From the NCBI RefSeq assembly GCF_004193775.1, contig NC_041011.1, positions 17,751,173-17,815,172 of the forward strand: 64,000 nucleotides of DNA, given 5' to 3'. Of the stretch, positions 44,930-56,572 are shown one piece after another. A program made the translations under genes and the position numbers. Position 1 is the first letter of the stretch, and every line of letters begins with the position of its first letter. The notes under the pieces were generated by a model. It made no database searches, was not told the DNA's origin, and saw only the letters and a program-made list of their open reading frames with translations. This stretch comes from Glycine soja (taxonomy: Eukaryota > Streptophyta > Magnoliopsida > Fabales > Fabaceae).

Positions 44930-47900
44930 CTTCGTCAAATACTTAAAAGGTGGATGTACACTCCAACACAATGCAAGCTTATGAATGATATGAGTCGAAC
45001 TCATTTGCTATATTCAATTTCTAATTATAATTATTATCCATACTTTATTTATTTATTTATTTTATAAAAAACATTTAATGTGAATTTAATTAATTAAAAC
45101 ACATCACTTAATAAATCATTAAAATTTATACCTTAATTATATTTTTGTATTAAATTAAATAATATAATAATGAAGGAAAAATCCCTCGAGAAAAACATAA
45201 TTTGTAGAAATGAACCACTCCTCTCACATTAAAGTTCTACCAACACATGTATGGGGCGTGTATAGATATTGTTTTTATCAGGCGTATGAGAATGGTTCTA
45301 TAGTACCCTTTTGAGATCCTATCCATTGTTATCCATATTGATGATCCATTTTTGTGTTCAAGAGCTACTCATATTTTTTATACTAGTAATAGATATAATT
45401 TTTATTTGTAATAAAATACTCATACAATGTTAAATGGTTTTTTAGAATACTTTTTAATGTTATTAATATAATATTTATAAATAGGTACATTTGTCTTGTT
45501 TGTTATTTTATTAAAAAAATAATAAATAAGCTATTTAGAAAAACTAAAAGTCAAACACATATTTAAGAAAGTTAGATTTGAAGAAATGTATTAGTATAAT
45601 AAAATCTATGGTATGAGCCAATTTTTTTTATTTAATTAAAAATGTAAATATGTATTTTTTAAAAACATTTTGAAAAACAAAAGTCAAATGTATAAATAAG
45701 AATGTTAGATTTGAAAAAATTATTATTAGTATAACAAAATGTATGGTATGACACAATTTTTTTATTTACTTAAATTTAAAGAAATTTAGCTTTAAATCAT
45801 TTTGAATAAGAAAAATTCAAACATATATAAAATAAATTACATTCAAAAATTATGATTATAACATTTAATTATGTTAGTATAATATATTTAATAACATTGG
45901 AGCTAATTTATTTCTTCTTTTTCTACATTATACTTGATAATTTCTTTTAATTCTTATAGGTACGTAGTGAATTTATTGTGATAGATTTTAAAAATTAATC
46001 AAATGTTACGGTGGTAACACTACAAGAAAAGGGGCTTATACCGACAATCATAACAAATTGGCTTAAAAATCTTAATTAGAAGTTTTAAGCTGTTTTTAAA
46101 CTTTTAAATATTTTTCTCTTGCTCTTGTGACCATTGGCCATCGCAAGTAGAAAACAATAAATTGAGACCGATGGTAATGCCATCATGAGCACCGCCACGG
46201 ACAAGGAATGAAATAGGTTGATATCCTCTACGTAAATTGGTAAGCATTAACAAGGTACAAAAAAATTCCATCAACTTTCTCCTCTAAACCTTATCCTGAT
46301 TTTTTTATTTCTCTTCACTTGCTAAAGAATGCAAACACAAGTTACTGTGTTGATTTGATAAAAAAATTAATGAATTGGGAACTAATCTTTTGCTATCAAC
46401 TTAATTACTAGAAACATTTAAATTGCTTAAACTAAGAGCAACATGACAGATTTTTTTTGTTTTGAGCTTTTATTGTTGATAGCTAACAATATTTATTTAT
46501 GGTTGCAATGTATTTTCATGCTAGATCATTAAATATGTTTCACAATGCAGAATAATTTATTCTTCTTCAGAATTGTGATTTTTAAATCACAATTGGATCT
46601 AGATTGGTCTCGATTTAGGCACAAATTACGATATTTTCCGGATCAACAAAAATGTTGTTGTTTGGACATTTTTTCTCTGTACATAATATTAATTTATGTA
46701 TATCTAATTTTTAATATTTCTATTCTTTATTGTTATTGTATTTTTCTAATTATCATGTGATGTCTGGGATTTCATTTGTTAGGTTTTTTTTATCATTCTA
46801 ATCACATTGATAATGATGTTGATTCAACTATGTTATTTTTTTTCTGACCTTTCTCTTAAACAATAGTCAAGATGTACATGTGATTGATAACACCAATTCA
46901 ATATATACCCTATATTGTATATAAGATTATATTTATTAGACAATATTTGCCTTCATGAAATACTTGATGTTAAATATAAAGTATCCAAAACTACAAATAA
47001 AAATAAAAATCTTAACAAAATCGTTGATGTTTTTCTCTCAATCCCTCTTCATCTCCAAAACCACCTTCTCTTTCAACCCTTCTTCATCCCTAACTTCTCA
47101 TTTTTCCTTGTCAAGATCATTAAAATACCCTTTGCACACTTTTCCATTAAAGCCCTTTGTTTGTTGTATTGTTTGATCCGAAAAACAAAACACTACCTTC
47201 TGTAGTTCCTGGGGCTATTGTCCATCGCAAGTTAAAAACAATAAATCATGACTGATGATAATGCCACCTCTAGCACCACCATGGACAAGGTATGAAAAAG
47301 GTTGACATCCTCTACTTGAATTGATGATAGGGGTGTTAGCAAGATACAAAAACTATTTCATCATCTTTCTCCTCTAAACCATAACTTGATTTTTTTTTTA
47401 TTTCTCTTCTTTTTGCAAAGGAACACAAGCATGAGTTACTGTGTTGATTTGATAAAATAAATATTGAATTGGGAACAAATCTTCTACTATCAGCTTACCA
47501 AAATCATTGAAATTTCTTAAATTAAGAGAAAGTTAACGGATTCTTTTGTTTTTAGCTTTTATTGTTGATAGCTAACATTTTTTTATCGATGATACCATTG
47601 TATTTTTGGGCTAGATCATTGACAATATTTCACCATGCAGAATAATTTCTTCTTTTACAGCTTTGTGATTTTTCAATCACATTTGGATTTAGATAGGTTC
47701 TGATTTAGACACAAATTATGATATTTTCTTGATCAACTAAAAGGTTGTTGTTTGTACATCTTTTTGTCTGTATATGATATTAATTTATGTATATCTAATT
47801 TTTAATATTTCTATTCTTTATTGTTATTGTATTTTTTTAATTATCATGTGATGTCTTTGATTTCAGTTTTTAGGTTTTTTTTATCATTCTAATCACATGG

Positions 47901-48924
47901 GTAATGATGTTGATTCAACTATGTAATTTTTTTCTGACCTTTCTCTTAAACAATAGTTAAGATGTACTTGTGATTGATACGCACCAATTCAATATATACC
48001 CTATATTGTATGTAAGATTGTATTTATTAGACAATATTTGTCTTCATGTTAATTTAACTATGTGATTTTTCTCCTGACATTGTGAAACGATAGTCAAGGG
48101 AACCTATGATTGATACGGTTGAATTCAATACATATCCTTTATATATTGTGTATAAGATTGTTTGCATTAGACACTATTTGTCTTGATGAAATACTTGAGT
48201 GGTAGATGTACACCTCATCACAATTGTAGCTTATGAATGAGATCCGTTCAGATTGATAGCTATATTCAATTTATAACTATAATTATTTTACATACTCTTT
48301 TATTTACTTATTTAATGTAAAATTTGTTAGAATTTAATTATATGAATTGAATAATATAAAATATATCATTTACTAAATCATTAAATTGTATACTTTAATT
48401 GTATTTTTGTATTAAATTAAATAATACATTAATGAAGGAAAAGTCCCTAGAGCAAAACGTATCTTTTTGAAATCAACCACTCCTCTCATATTACAAATGC
48501 AGGTATGAGGGCGGTTACGTGTATTGCTTATAATGCGAGTATGAGGATGTTTACTATTATACTTTTCCTACCCTACCTATTGATGACCCATTTATGTGTT
48601 GTTGCTCATGATGATGATTTCTTTATACTAGTAATGAACATAATTTAGATTTGTAATAAAATACTCATATAGTGTTAAATGATTTTTTTAGAATAGTTTA
48701 TAATGTCATTAATATAATACTTGTCTTGGTTATTATTTTATCAAAATTTTAGAAACATTAGTAAATATGTTATTCTGAAAAAGTAAAAGTCAAACAAATA
48801 TTTAAGAAATTAGATTTGATGAAAGGTATTACTATAATAAAATCTATGGTATAAAGCCAATTTGTTGTTTGATTAAAATTTTAAATAAATTATTTTATAA
48901 AACATTATGAAGAATACATTTCAA

Positions 48925-48970
<46 letters not shown>

Positions 48971-49510
48971 AATTTATTTGAAAAAGTATTAGTATGATAA
49001 AATGTATGGTATGACACAATTTTGTTATATAATTAAGTTTTTAAGAAAATTAGTTTTAAAATATCAACCATATATAAAAGAAACTTACATTTAGAAATTA
49101 AGAGTATAATATTTGATACTGGTAATAAAATATATTGAATACTATCATAGCTAATTTAATCTCTCTTTCCCTTTTTTGTACATCATTCTTGATAATTTCA
49201 TTTACTTCTTATATGAACGTAGTGAGTCTATTCAGAGAGATTTTGAAAAATAATCAAATGTTTTGGTGGTAATACAACAAAAGGGGGCTTGAATCTTTTA
49301 AATGATTTTCTTTTTCTTTTTTGACACATGTCCCAACATTAATGTGAAATTAATTAAAATTAATTATATGAATTTATTAATTAAAATATATCATTAAATT
49401 TTATACATTAATTGTGTTTTGTATTAAATTAAATAATACATTAATGGTGGAAAAGTCCTTAGAGCAAAATGTATCTGATTGAAATAAACCATTATAGTCA
49501 TATATATTTA
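44930..49510 (+). repeat. Large diverged tandem/dispersed repeat block (units R and S)
   Basis: Two modules alternate. Module S (44938-46015) recurs at 48187-49270, about 3.25 kb away, and partly at 49330-49500; shared words include GAAGGAAAA(A/G)TCCCT and CACTCCTCTCA. Module R (about 46110-46960) recurs at 47190-48200, 1084 bases on, and again at 55700-56540; shared words include AACACAAGCATGAGTTACTG-type text, GATAGCTAACA and ATCATGTGATGTCT. CACTACAAGAAAAGGGGCTT at 46018, degenerate at 49272, looks like a CACTA-type terminus inside the block. There is no credible coding frame. The class is unknown; non-autonomous CACTA relatives are one possibility. Confidence 0.8.
48931..48966. repeat. (AT)n microsatellite, 18 units
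   Basis: An uninterrupted AT run inside repeat module S, absent from the matching place in the other S copy, so it expanded after duplication. Confidence 0.95.
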
Positions 49511-49772
49511 TGTTGAAGGTTACAGGTGTCTATTGGTGGAGAATCACGCTTTCTAACTTTTTGCTAAAGGTTCTATCTCAACACTTAAGCAAGGTAGGAT
49601 GGCCAAGAGGTGAATCTAGATAGAATTTTGAAATTATGTTTTCCTTGATTCAAATTCTCAGCTTTTCTTTTTTGCTTGTTGACCATATCTCTATATGTCC
49701 AAGTAATCTATTTTTGATTTTGTAATTCTTGGTTGGATTTGATAAAGGGTTTTCAAGAGCATCAATCTGAAA

Positions 49773-52700
49773 ATGAGTGAGAATGAGAATACCCAAAACT
49801 TGGACATTGTAGGTGAGTTAGTCCTTAGCCTCTAATATATAATTATGATGTTTAACTAGCATATTTTAAATATGGTTCTTAGATATAATATGTTGATTTA
49901 CTTAATTATTTTATGTCATCTTTCCTCTCTTGATATGATTCTTATGCATAATGGAAATCATGAATATGTATATGTTCAAGAAAAAGTGTTCCATATATTT
50001 TTTGGCAAGAGGATGTGAAGGAAGAGTAGAAAAATTAAATTTACGATACAAAGAATAGCATAAATTTTGAAATTACATGATTAAAGATGTTGGAATGTCT
50101 AGGGAACACTCAATAAAGTGAAAAAAATATTCAGCCATTCATTTTAAAATGAGTAAATCTACCTGTTACGATAATGCTATACACAATGGGATACTAGTTA
50201 GGCTAAAGGGAAAAACAAAGGTAGGAAATGTTTTGCTTACTTATTTCTTTGTGAAAATATGAAACATGGTAGCATGAAAAGTTCATGTAAAATTGTTTTG
50301 AAAGTAGAATTCAAATAAAAAAAATATTTGTTGATTTGAATTCTACTGTCATTGGAGCAAGTGATGCAATTCACAAGAGAATCCTTAATCTAGGTGAATA
50401 CTCAAACACTAACATGGATATTGATTCGTATAGAGAAACAATCTTTGGTAGGTAATTAATTGATTTTGATGGACAAACAATGCCCCCTAATGATACCTCT
50501 AAAAGGTATTGTGGGTTCCATAGAAATCTAGTTGAATTCACTATAAAAGAACTAGGGAATCCCTACATGTTATCCAAATCTTAATCCAAACATTCTCACA
50601 TATTCCACAGAGCTATTCATGATACTGTTTTTCTTTGTTGCTGTCAAATGTCACCTTTTCTTTCAAGGTACCTTTTTTGTGCGACTCCTATTACGATTCA
50701 TACTTTCTCTCTCTTCATCTTACATGTCTTATGACTAAAGATGGATAAACCTCCTACAAAGTATACAACCAGAATTTTCCTTATATTTTTTTAATGTCTT
50801 TCCATTTCTACGAAATGTTACAAAGAATTTTGGCCATTCTTGCTTTGCACAAAGTATGCTCTCTTTTAGAAGAAGTTGGGTTGGAGATTAGATTTGGTCT
50901 TGGTTATCATCTATAACTTAACTGGTCATGGTTTTAATCTTGCTTCTCCTATGGATCTTATTCTGGTTGTTGGCAAATTAGTTGTTCGTCTACAAGCTAA
51001 AGATGTTGTTCTTGCTAGTTTTATCTTTGTGGTTTGGGCGATCTTAAGTTGCCACAATCAAGCCTGCTTTCATAATCTTTTTGTCTCATAGCAGCAAGCA
51101 ATGATCCTTATGTTTGCTCATATTTTGCTTGTGGGCCGGTTATCTTACTTCAAGCTATATGAGATCCTCTTTGAGTGAGTTTCAGGTCATCAAAGCTTTT
51201 AACATCAATATTCATGCACCCAAGGCTGGTAAAATCATTTCATGGTTCCCTTCGCTATGGTAGGTTATTTCATTATTACTCTGGTGCTTTCTTAGGAGGA
51301 TATGTTTTATATGTGGGTATCTTTCTTTCTTTACAACTGAACTAGAGGGAGTTGTTTTGGCTATTTCTATAGCTCATTCCAAAGGTTAGGGCAAGCTTTG
51401 GCTGGAGGTGGATTCTCTTTTAGTCCTCAAGGCTTTTAGTGTTATAAATGTGGCTCCTTAGGATTTAAGAAATGTCTGGATGAATACTTTATTCTATTGT
51501 GGCCCAAATGGAGTTTCGTGTCTCCCATATTTTCTGAGATAGTAATGTATGTGCTAACTATGGTGTAGAATTACTCTATTATGTTGGAAGATAAACTTTG
51601 AATTTGGATGAGGTGTACAAGGGGAGATACTTGGTATTGCAAGGACAGAAAAATAAAGGTAACCTTTGTTATTTGGATGGACAAGCCTTGAAGAGAAACC
51701 ATGATTGCAAAGTGAAGAAGAAAATGAAGTTTTCTAATATTGTAGAAGTGTTGGGAGATACTTCCGTTGGAGGAGGAGTTTGTTCACTTTCAAATTGATC
51801 GAAGGATATTTCTCTTTTGGCTTGAGGGGGAGAATTGTAGTGTTTCAAGCGAAAAAGATAAGGTGCATTTAATACATAGTGGGAATTGAATTTTTATCAC
51901 AAAGGTTTAGCTGGTTTAAATACAAAGTGAAAGATTGCATTTTACTAGATGAAAAGTATTTGATTGGATGAATTGGAAGTTGTTTTTGTTTCAACTTCCT
52001 AGAGAACTTATTTATTATAGTCAGTGTCAATCTTCACTATAAATAGAGAAAAGAATTAATGGAGAAGATATGCATCCAGAGAGTGTGTGTGAAAAGAGAG
52101 ATTGTGAAACAAAGTCACTTTGTTGAGAGAAAAGTGTCTTTGTGTGAGAGTGTTATCATTTCTCGTAACCGTTGAGTGTGGTACTCAGGTTTGTAAAGTG
52201 ATACACTATTTGAGGTGGATTACAATCTTCTAATCAATTATGTGATAGGAAAATATTGTTGAGACAGTTCCGTGGACGTAGGTAAGAGGTGCCGAACCAC
52301 GTTAAATTATTGTGTTTGTTATTATTTTTCTTCCGATGTAATCATTGTTGTATTCTCATGATCCTTTGTAGGTGTGAGTAATTTGAGGGAGCGTTGATTA
52401 TAGAACAAATGTATACCATCCTTTATACATGTTATTTCCCAAATTGTTAATTAAGATAACATCCACATTCCTTTTATATTGATCTTGCTAAATATTGCTC
52501 CTTATACTCGATAAATTATGATCCTTACAAATTCAATGAATATGGGACCATAATTGATTACTATCTTATAAAGTTTTTATAATATTGAATGTATTACACT
52601 TTTAGAATGAGTTAATTTGCTCAGTGAAAATTATTTGGATGTTTTGAATTTGAAGATTTGGAGAAAGATGAGGTTTCAAAAAACAAGGCAAAACAAACAG

Positions 52701-53183
52701 ACATAAACGAGGTTCAAGAAGCATTAAAAACAAGGTATAATTTTTTTTAATAATCCTCCTATTCATTTACTAAGTACTACTAATAAATTTAGTCATTTTT
52801 ATACTTTTTAGTGTATATTTAATTTCTAATCAACTATATATCTTTAACTTTTGCATTAATAGTTCTAAGAAGACTACTTCGGTAAAAAAGAAAGAGACAG
52901 TAGCGGGAGAGAGTTCAACATCTACAACGAAGAAAAGAAAAACTTTACTAATTAGAGCTTCTAATGACATTAATGTATGATAAGCTACTTTTTTATTCTT
53001 AATTAGTGTATATTTACTTTTTTATAACCTGAACTTATAGTTTACTTCTGAGTTTTAGATACCATGTAATAAATTGTTAATATATCTTGTTTGTAACTAG
53101 TGGTCTTGTTTGCTTGTATCCAGGTCATTATGGAGCTGCGTAAGAAACGGCGTACGACAAATAAAAGCTCTGGAACTAATTAA
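49773..53183 (+). CDS. Candidate four-exon gene for a small basic protein (96 aa), function unknown
   Basis: Model: exon 1 49773-49812 (ATG, MSENENTQNLDIV, perfect donor G/GTGAGT), exon 2 52656-52734, exon 3 52863-52974, exon 4 53124-53183 (stop TAA). Lengths sum to 291 nt and all phases agree (1, 2, 0), with GT-AG at every border. The protein is Lys/Arg/Ser/Thr-rich, for example SKKTTSVKKKETVAGESSTS and MELRKKRRTTNKSSGTN, and would suit a nuclear or nucleic-acid-binding location; no domain is recognised. Intron 1 (2.84 kb) contains LINE and Copia remnants. The last three exons are the firmest part. The exon 2 acceptor (TTTGAATTTGAAG) is weak, and the exon 1 link is inferred from phase only. 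It may instead be the 3' end of a longer gene. Confidence 0.45.
50620..51580 (+). pseudogene. Decayed L1-type LINE C-terminus with RNase H-like domain
   Basis: In shifting frames the text reads FIFVVWAILSCHNQACFHN (the linker after zf-RVT), then AFNINIHAPKAGKI, GAFLGGYVLYVG, ELEGVVLAISIAHSKG, GKLWLEVDSLLVLKAFS and MEFRVSHIF. The order matches the plant LINE RNase H-type domain (RVT_3), including the acidic EVDS. Several stops and shifts interrupt it. It lies inside intron 1 of the candidate gene, in sense orientation. No reverse transcriptase is present. Confidence 0.7.
51590..51835 (+). pseudogene. Short Ty1/Copia pol fragment ending in a polypurine tract
   Basis: A short frame (GRYLVLQGQKNKGNLCYLDG) resembles the gag-pre-integrase region of Copia elements. 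About 200 bases later GGCTTGAGGGGGAGAAT precedes a TGTAGTGTTTC LTR start. The two pieces are much closer than in an intact element, so most of pol is deleted. Confidence 0.4.
51836..52390 (+). mobile_element. 3' LTR of a Ty1/Copia element
   Basis: It starts TGTAGTGTTTCAAGC right after the polypurine tract, has TATAAATAG at 52038, and contains TTCCGTGGACGTAGG and GTGCCGAACCACGTTAAAT, text common at the R/U5 of plant Copia LTRs. The right end is uncertain, placed near 52390. It sits in intron 1 of the candidate gene. Confidence 0.6.
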
Positions 53184-53899
53184 TATTGACCAATGATGAG
53201 ACAATCTTAAACTATATATTGGGATGCCTTTAATTGTTGTTTAATTATTATGCCATTTTGATTTTGTTGTTGCCTCAAATTTCTTGTTAAACTTTTCCAT
53301 ATTTTTCAATTCCTCAATTTACAACTAGAATGAGAATCAAACATGTCATAAATGCTTGAACTTTAGATGATAATTTGCAACTACACATTTAGTTGGAATT
53401 GGTAAGAATTTTTTATTTCAATATTCAATATTCAATTTTGCTATTTCTTTTATCACTAATTGTGAAAGTTTGTTTATAAAATGTGAGTTTTGGGGTGTTT
53501 TTGCAATTTTCATTTTATCCTTATAATTATTACAGTGAATTATATATGTTTGACAGACCAATTGTTGTGGAATTGATATGCTATTGTGTTGAGCGTGAAC
53601 CCTATAAATCGAGTACTTTTTTTAATTAATATGAATTGATGAAATAAAGGAGAAATTTAGAGAGAGATATTGATTTTGTATTTTCTCTTTTTCTTGTTGT
53701 TTAGGTTTTTATATATAATTTAAAAAGTTAATATCATAATTGAAATTGACCAAAGTGTTCATATAATTATTTAGAATTTGTGCATTGAAAGCTTACTTTG
53801 TAATTTGTGATTCAATATGATGTATGCTAGCTTATATATATATATAGAGGTTGTTATTTATATTAATAATTTATGTAAATAATATTGTAGAGTGTTATA
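53184..53899. other. No gene recognised; 3' flank of the candidate gene
   Basis: AT-rich and contains possible polyadenylation words (AATAAT, AATAAA). No other signal. Confidence 0.4.
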
Positions 53900-55568
53900 G
53901 TATGATTCCAAAAATTATTAAGTGTTGGAGTTTGAGAATATTATGGTTAAATTTGATGAACATGTGTATGTTGTACCTTATGAATATCATTAGGAATGTT
54001 ATGAGATGGTTGATGTGATGTTATGAGATGTTAAAGTGTGGACATGATATTCGACTGTAAATAAGTGAATGTGTTTAACACTTGATGTTACATTAATTAT
54101 ATCGTGAGCTATGAATTATACAATAACCCGACCAGTGTTTATGCGCAGTGTTAAAGAGAAAGTGTAGGTTCCTAGTTAGGAACCAGTGTTAAATTGTAGC
54201 GCAATTGTGTTAAACATGTTTGAAACATGAGTGTGAGGTCGTGGTATTGTATAGTTCATGAGCAGTGCTTATAAATGAAATATGTGATGAATTGTGGAAT
54301 AATATGTTGCCTTGAGATTATAATATTGTTATTGAGATTGAGTAAAAGTGTAAAGTAGAACAAGTGTTGAATTGTGAGATACGTGAAAACATGTGATGGT
54401 GGATTGTGACATTATGAGATGTGAAATTGTGAATGAGTTTTGGTTGTGAATAAATGTGTGATTAATTCTTGATGTGACATTATTTGTGTTGTAAGCTGTG
54501 AATTGTACAATAACCCGACCAGTGTTATCTTGAGAAAAGTGTAAATGCGCAATGTTAAAGAGAAAGTGTAGGTTTCCTATTTAGGAACCAGTGTTAAAGA
54601 GAAAGTGTAGGTTCCTATTTAGGAACCAGTGTTAAATTGTAGCGCAATATGTTGTACGTGTTTAAGACACGAGTGTGAGGTCGTGGGTATTGTATAATTC
54701 ACTAGCAGTGTCTGTGTGCTAAAATGATTTTAGGGGTTGGACCTGAATCAGGAGGGAGAGGCCCTGACGGACTCTTCGGAGTGTAGGCCTTGGGGGTCAT
54801 CGGGTTTGAGTGACCCTGACTGGTCTCCCTATGATTTTACATAGTGAGAGTGACCTGGCAAACCCATTGTGTGGTGTATCTTGTTATGTACTCCTAAGCG
54901 CCACAGGGTGGTTTTTCACTGACATGGTACCACATTGCATGTAGGCTTGAGTCTTAGCATAATTGTCTCATGCGCTTGCTAATTGTTTATTATGAAATTG
55001 AGGTGTTATTATGTCTTGATCAGAGCGTGTGATTCTTGTGTAATGTGATTGATGATTGAAAAGTGTGATTGATGGATGAAAAGTGAACTTTGAATGACAA
55101 AGTGGTGGAATTACGTGAATTACATGTAAGTAAGTTTTATTTGGTTTATATGATATGTATATCTAGTTGTCTTATTTCTCTATTAGTTAGGAATGTGATA
55201 ACTCACTCCCAGTTTGTTGTTTGTGTTTGGATCCTGTGATGATCTTGAACTTTGTGTTCGGGGGAGCAGATGACTAGGTGAACTGCTTTAAGGAATATTG
55301 TGCTGAAGGACGTCGGGACACAACACTCTGATAAGATGTGACATTGGGATATAAGTTTTTATGTTAATTTTATGATGTTAGTCTATTTTATTTCACCTCA
55401 CTGATTTAACAAAATATTTTTGTAAATTTGACGGCCTTATTTTGAGCCGAATATATTTTTAATGAGCTTATTTGGTAATTGAAATGAATGTGAACCTTTT
55501 ACCCATTTGATTTTTGTTTACCAATATATTTTATTTATTTATATATATGTCGGGGTAGAGGGTGTCAC
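53900..55568 (+). mobile_element. LTR-like sequence with internal duplications
   Basis: The right end, GGGGTAGAGGGTGTCACA at 55568, is a typical LTR terminus of plant chromovirus-type Gypsy elements. Inside, a block of about 200 bases occurs at 54060-54260 and again at 54480-54715 (CAATAACCCGACCAGTGTT, AGAGAAAGTGTAGGTT(T)CC, AGTGTTAAATTGTAGCGCAA). Within the second copy a 37-base piece is duplicated once more. No matching TGTGACAC start was found, so this may be a truncated or solo LTR. Confidence 0.6.
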
Positions 55569-55699
55569 AGAAACGACCTTCTAAGGAGACTGCATTTCCT
55601 ACTAGCAATGTGTTGATTGATATTTTAGCCAAATTCTATTGTTAGGGTAAAATTTGCAATTTTATCTTTATTGTTTTTTAGTCAAATTCTATCTTTTAA

Positions 55700-56560
55700 G
55701 AGACCATGAAAATACCCTTTGCACATTGTTCCATTAAAGCCCTCTACTTATTATATTTTTTGATCTGAAAAACAAGACCATACCTTTTCCTACTCTTGTG
55801 ACTATTGGCCATAATAATTCGAAAACAATAAATCCGGACTGACGACAATGCCACCTTGAGCACCGCCATGTACAAGGTATGAAATAGGTTGATATCTTCT
55901 AACTGAATTGGTGACAGGGGTATTAGCAAGGTACAAAATATTTTCCATCATCTTTTTCCTCTAAACCCTAACCTGATTTTTTTTTATTTCAATTCACTTG
56001 TAAAGGAACACAAACACGAGTTACTGTGTTGATTTGATTAAAAGAAAATACTGAAATGGGAACTAATCTTTTGCTATCAACTTACCATAAGCATTTAAAC
56101 TACTTAATTAAATTAAGAGCAAGCTAATGATTTTTTTTTTGTTTCAAGCTTTCATTGTTGACAACTAACATTGTTAATTGATGACCGTGATGCATGTTTG
56201 TGCCAGATCATTGACAATGTTTCATAATGCAGAATAATTTATTCTTTTGCAGCATTGTGATTTTTCAATCACACTTGGATTTGGATAGGTTCCAATTAAG
56301 GCAAAAATTATGATATTTGCTTGATCAACTAAAATGTTCTTTGTACATATTTTTCTGTGTATATAATATTAATTTATGTATATCTAATTTTTAATATTTC
56401 TGTTATTTATTGTTATTGTATTTTTTTAATTATCATGTGATGTCTTGGGTTTTATTTGTTAGGTTTTTTTTATCATTCTAATCACATTGGTGATGATGTT
56501 AATTTAACTGTGATTCTATTTTTCTGACCTTGCTATGAAATGACAATAAAGAATCAAATG
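55700..56560 (+). repeat. Third copy of repeat module R
   Basis: It matches 47140-48000 and 46110-46960: CATTAAAGCCC, CTTGTGACTATTGGCCAT, CACAAACACGAGTTACTGTG, TTTTTCAATCACACTTGGAT and TATCATTCTAATCACATTGG. It ends in TTTTTGTAGTG (56561-56571), directly in front of a CACTACAAAAA start. Confidence 0.75.
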
Positions 56561-56572
56561 TTTTTGTAGTGA

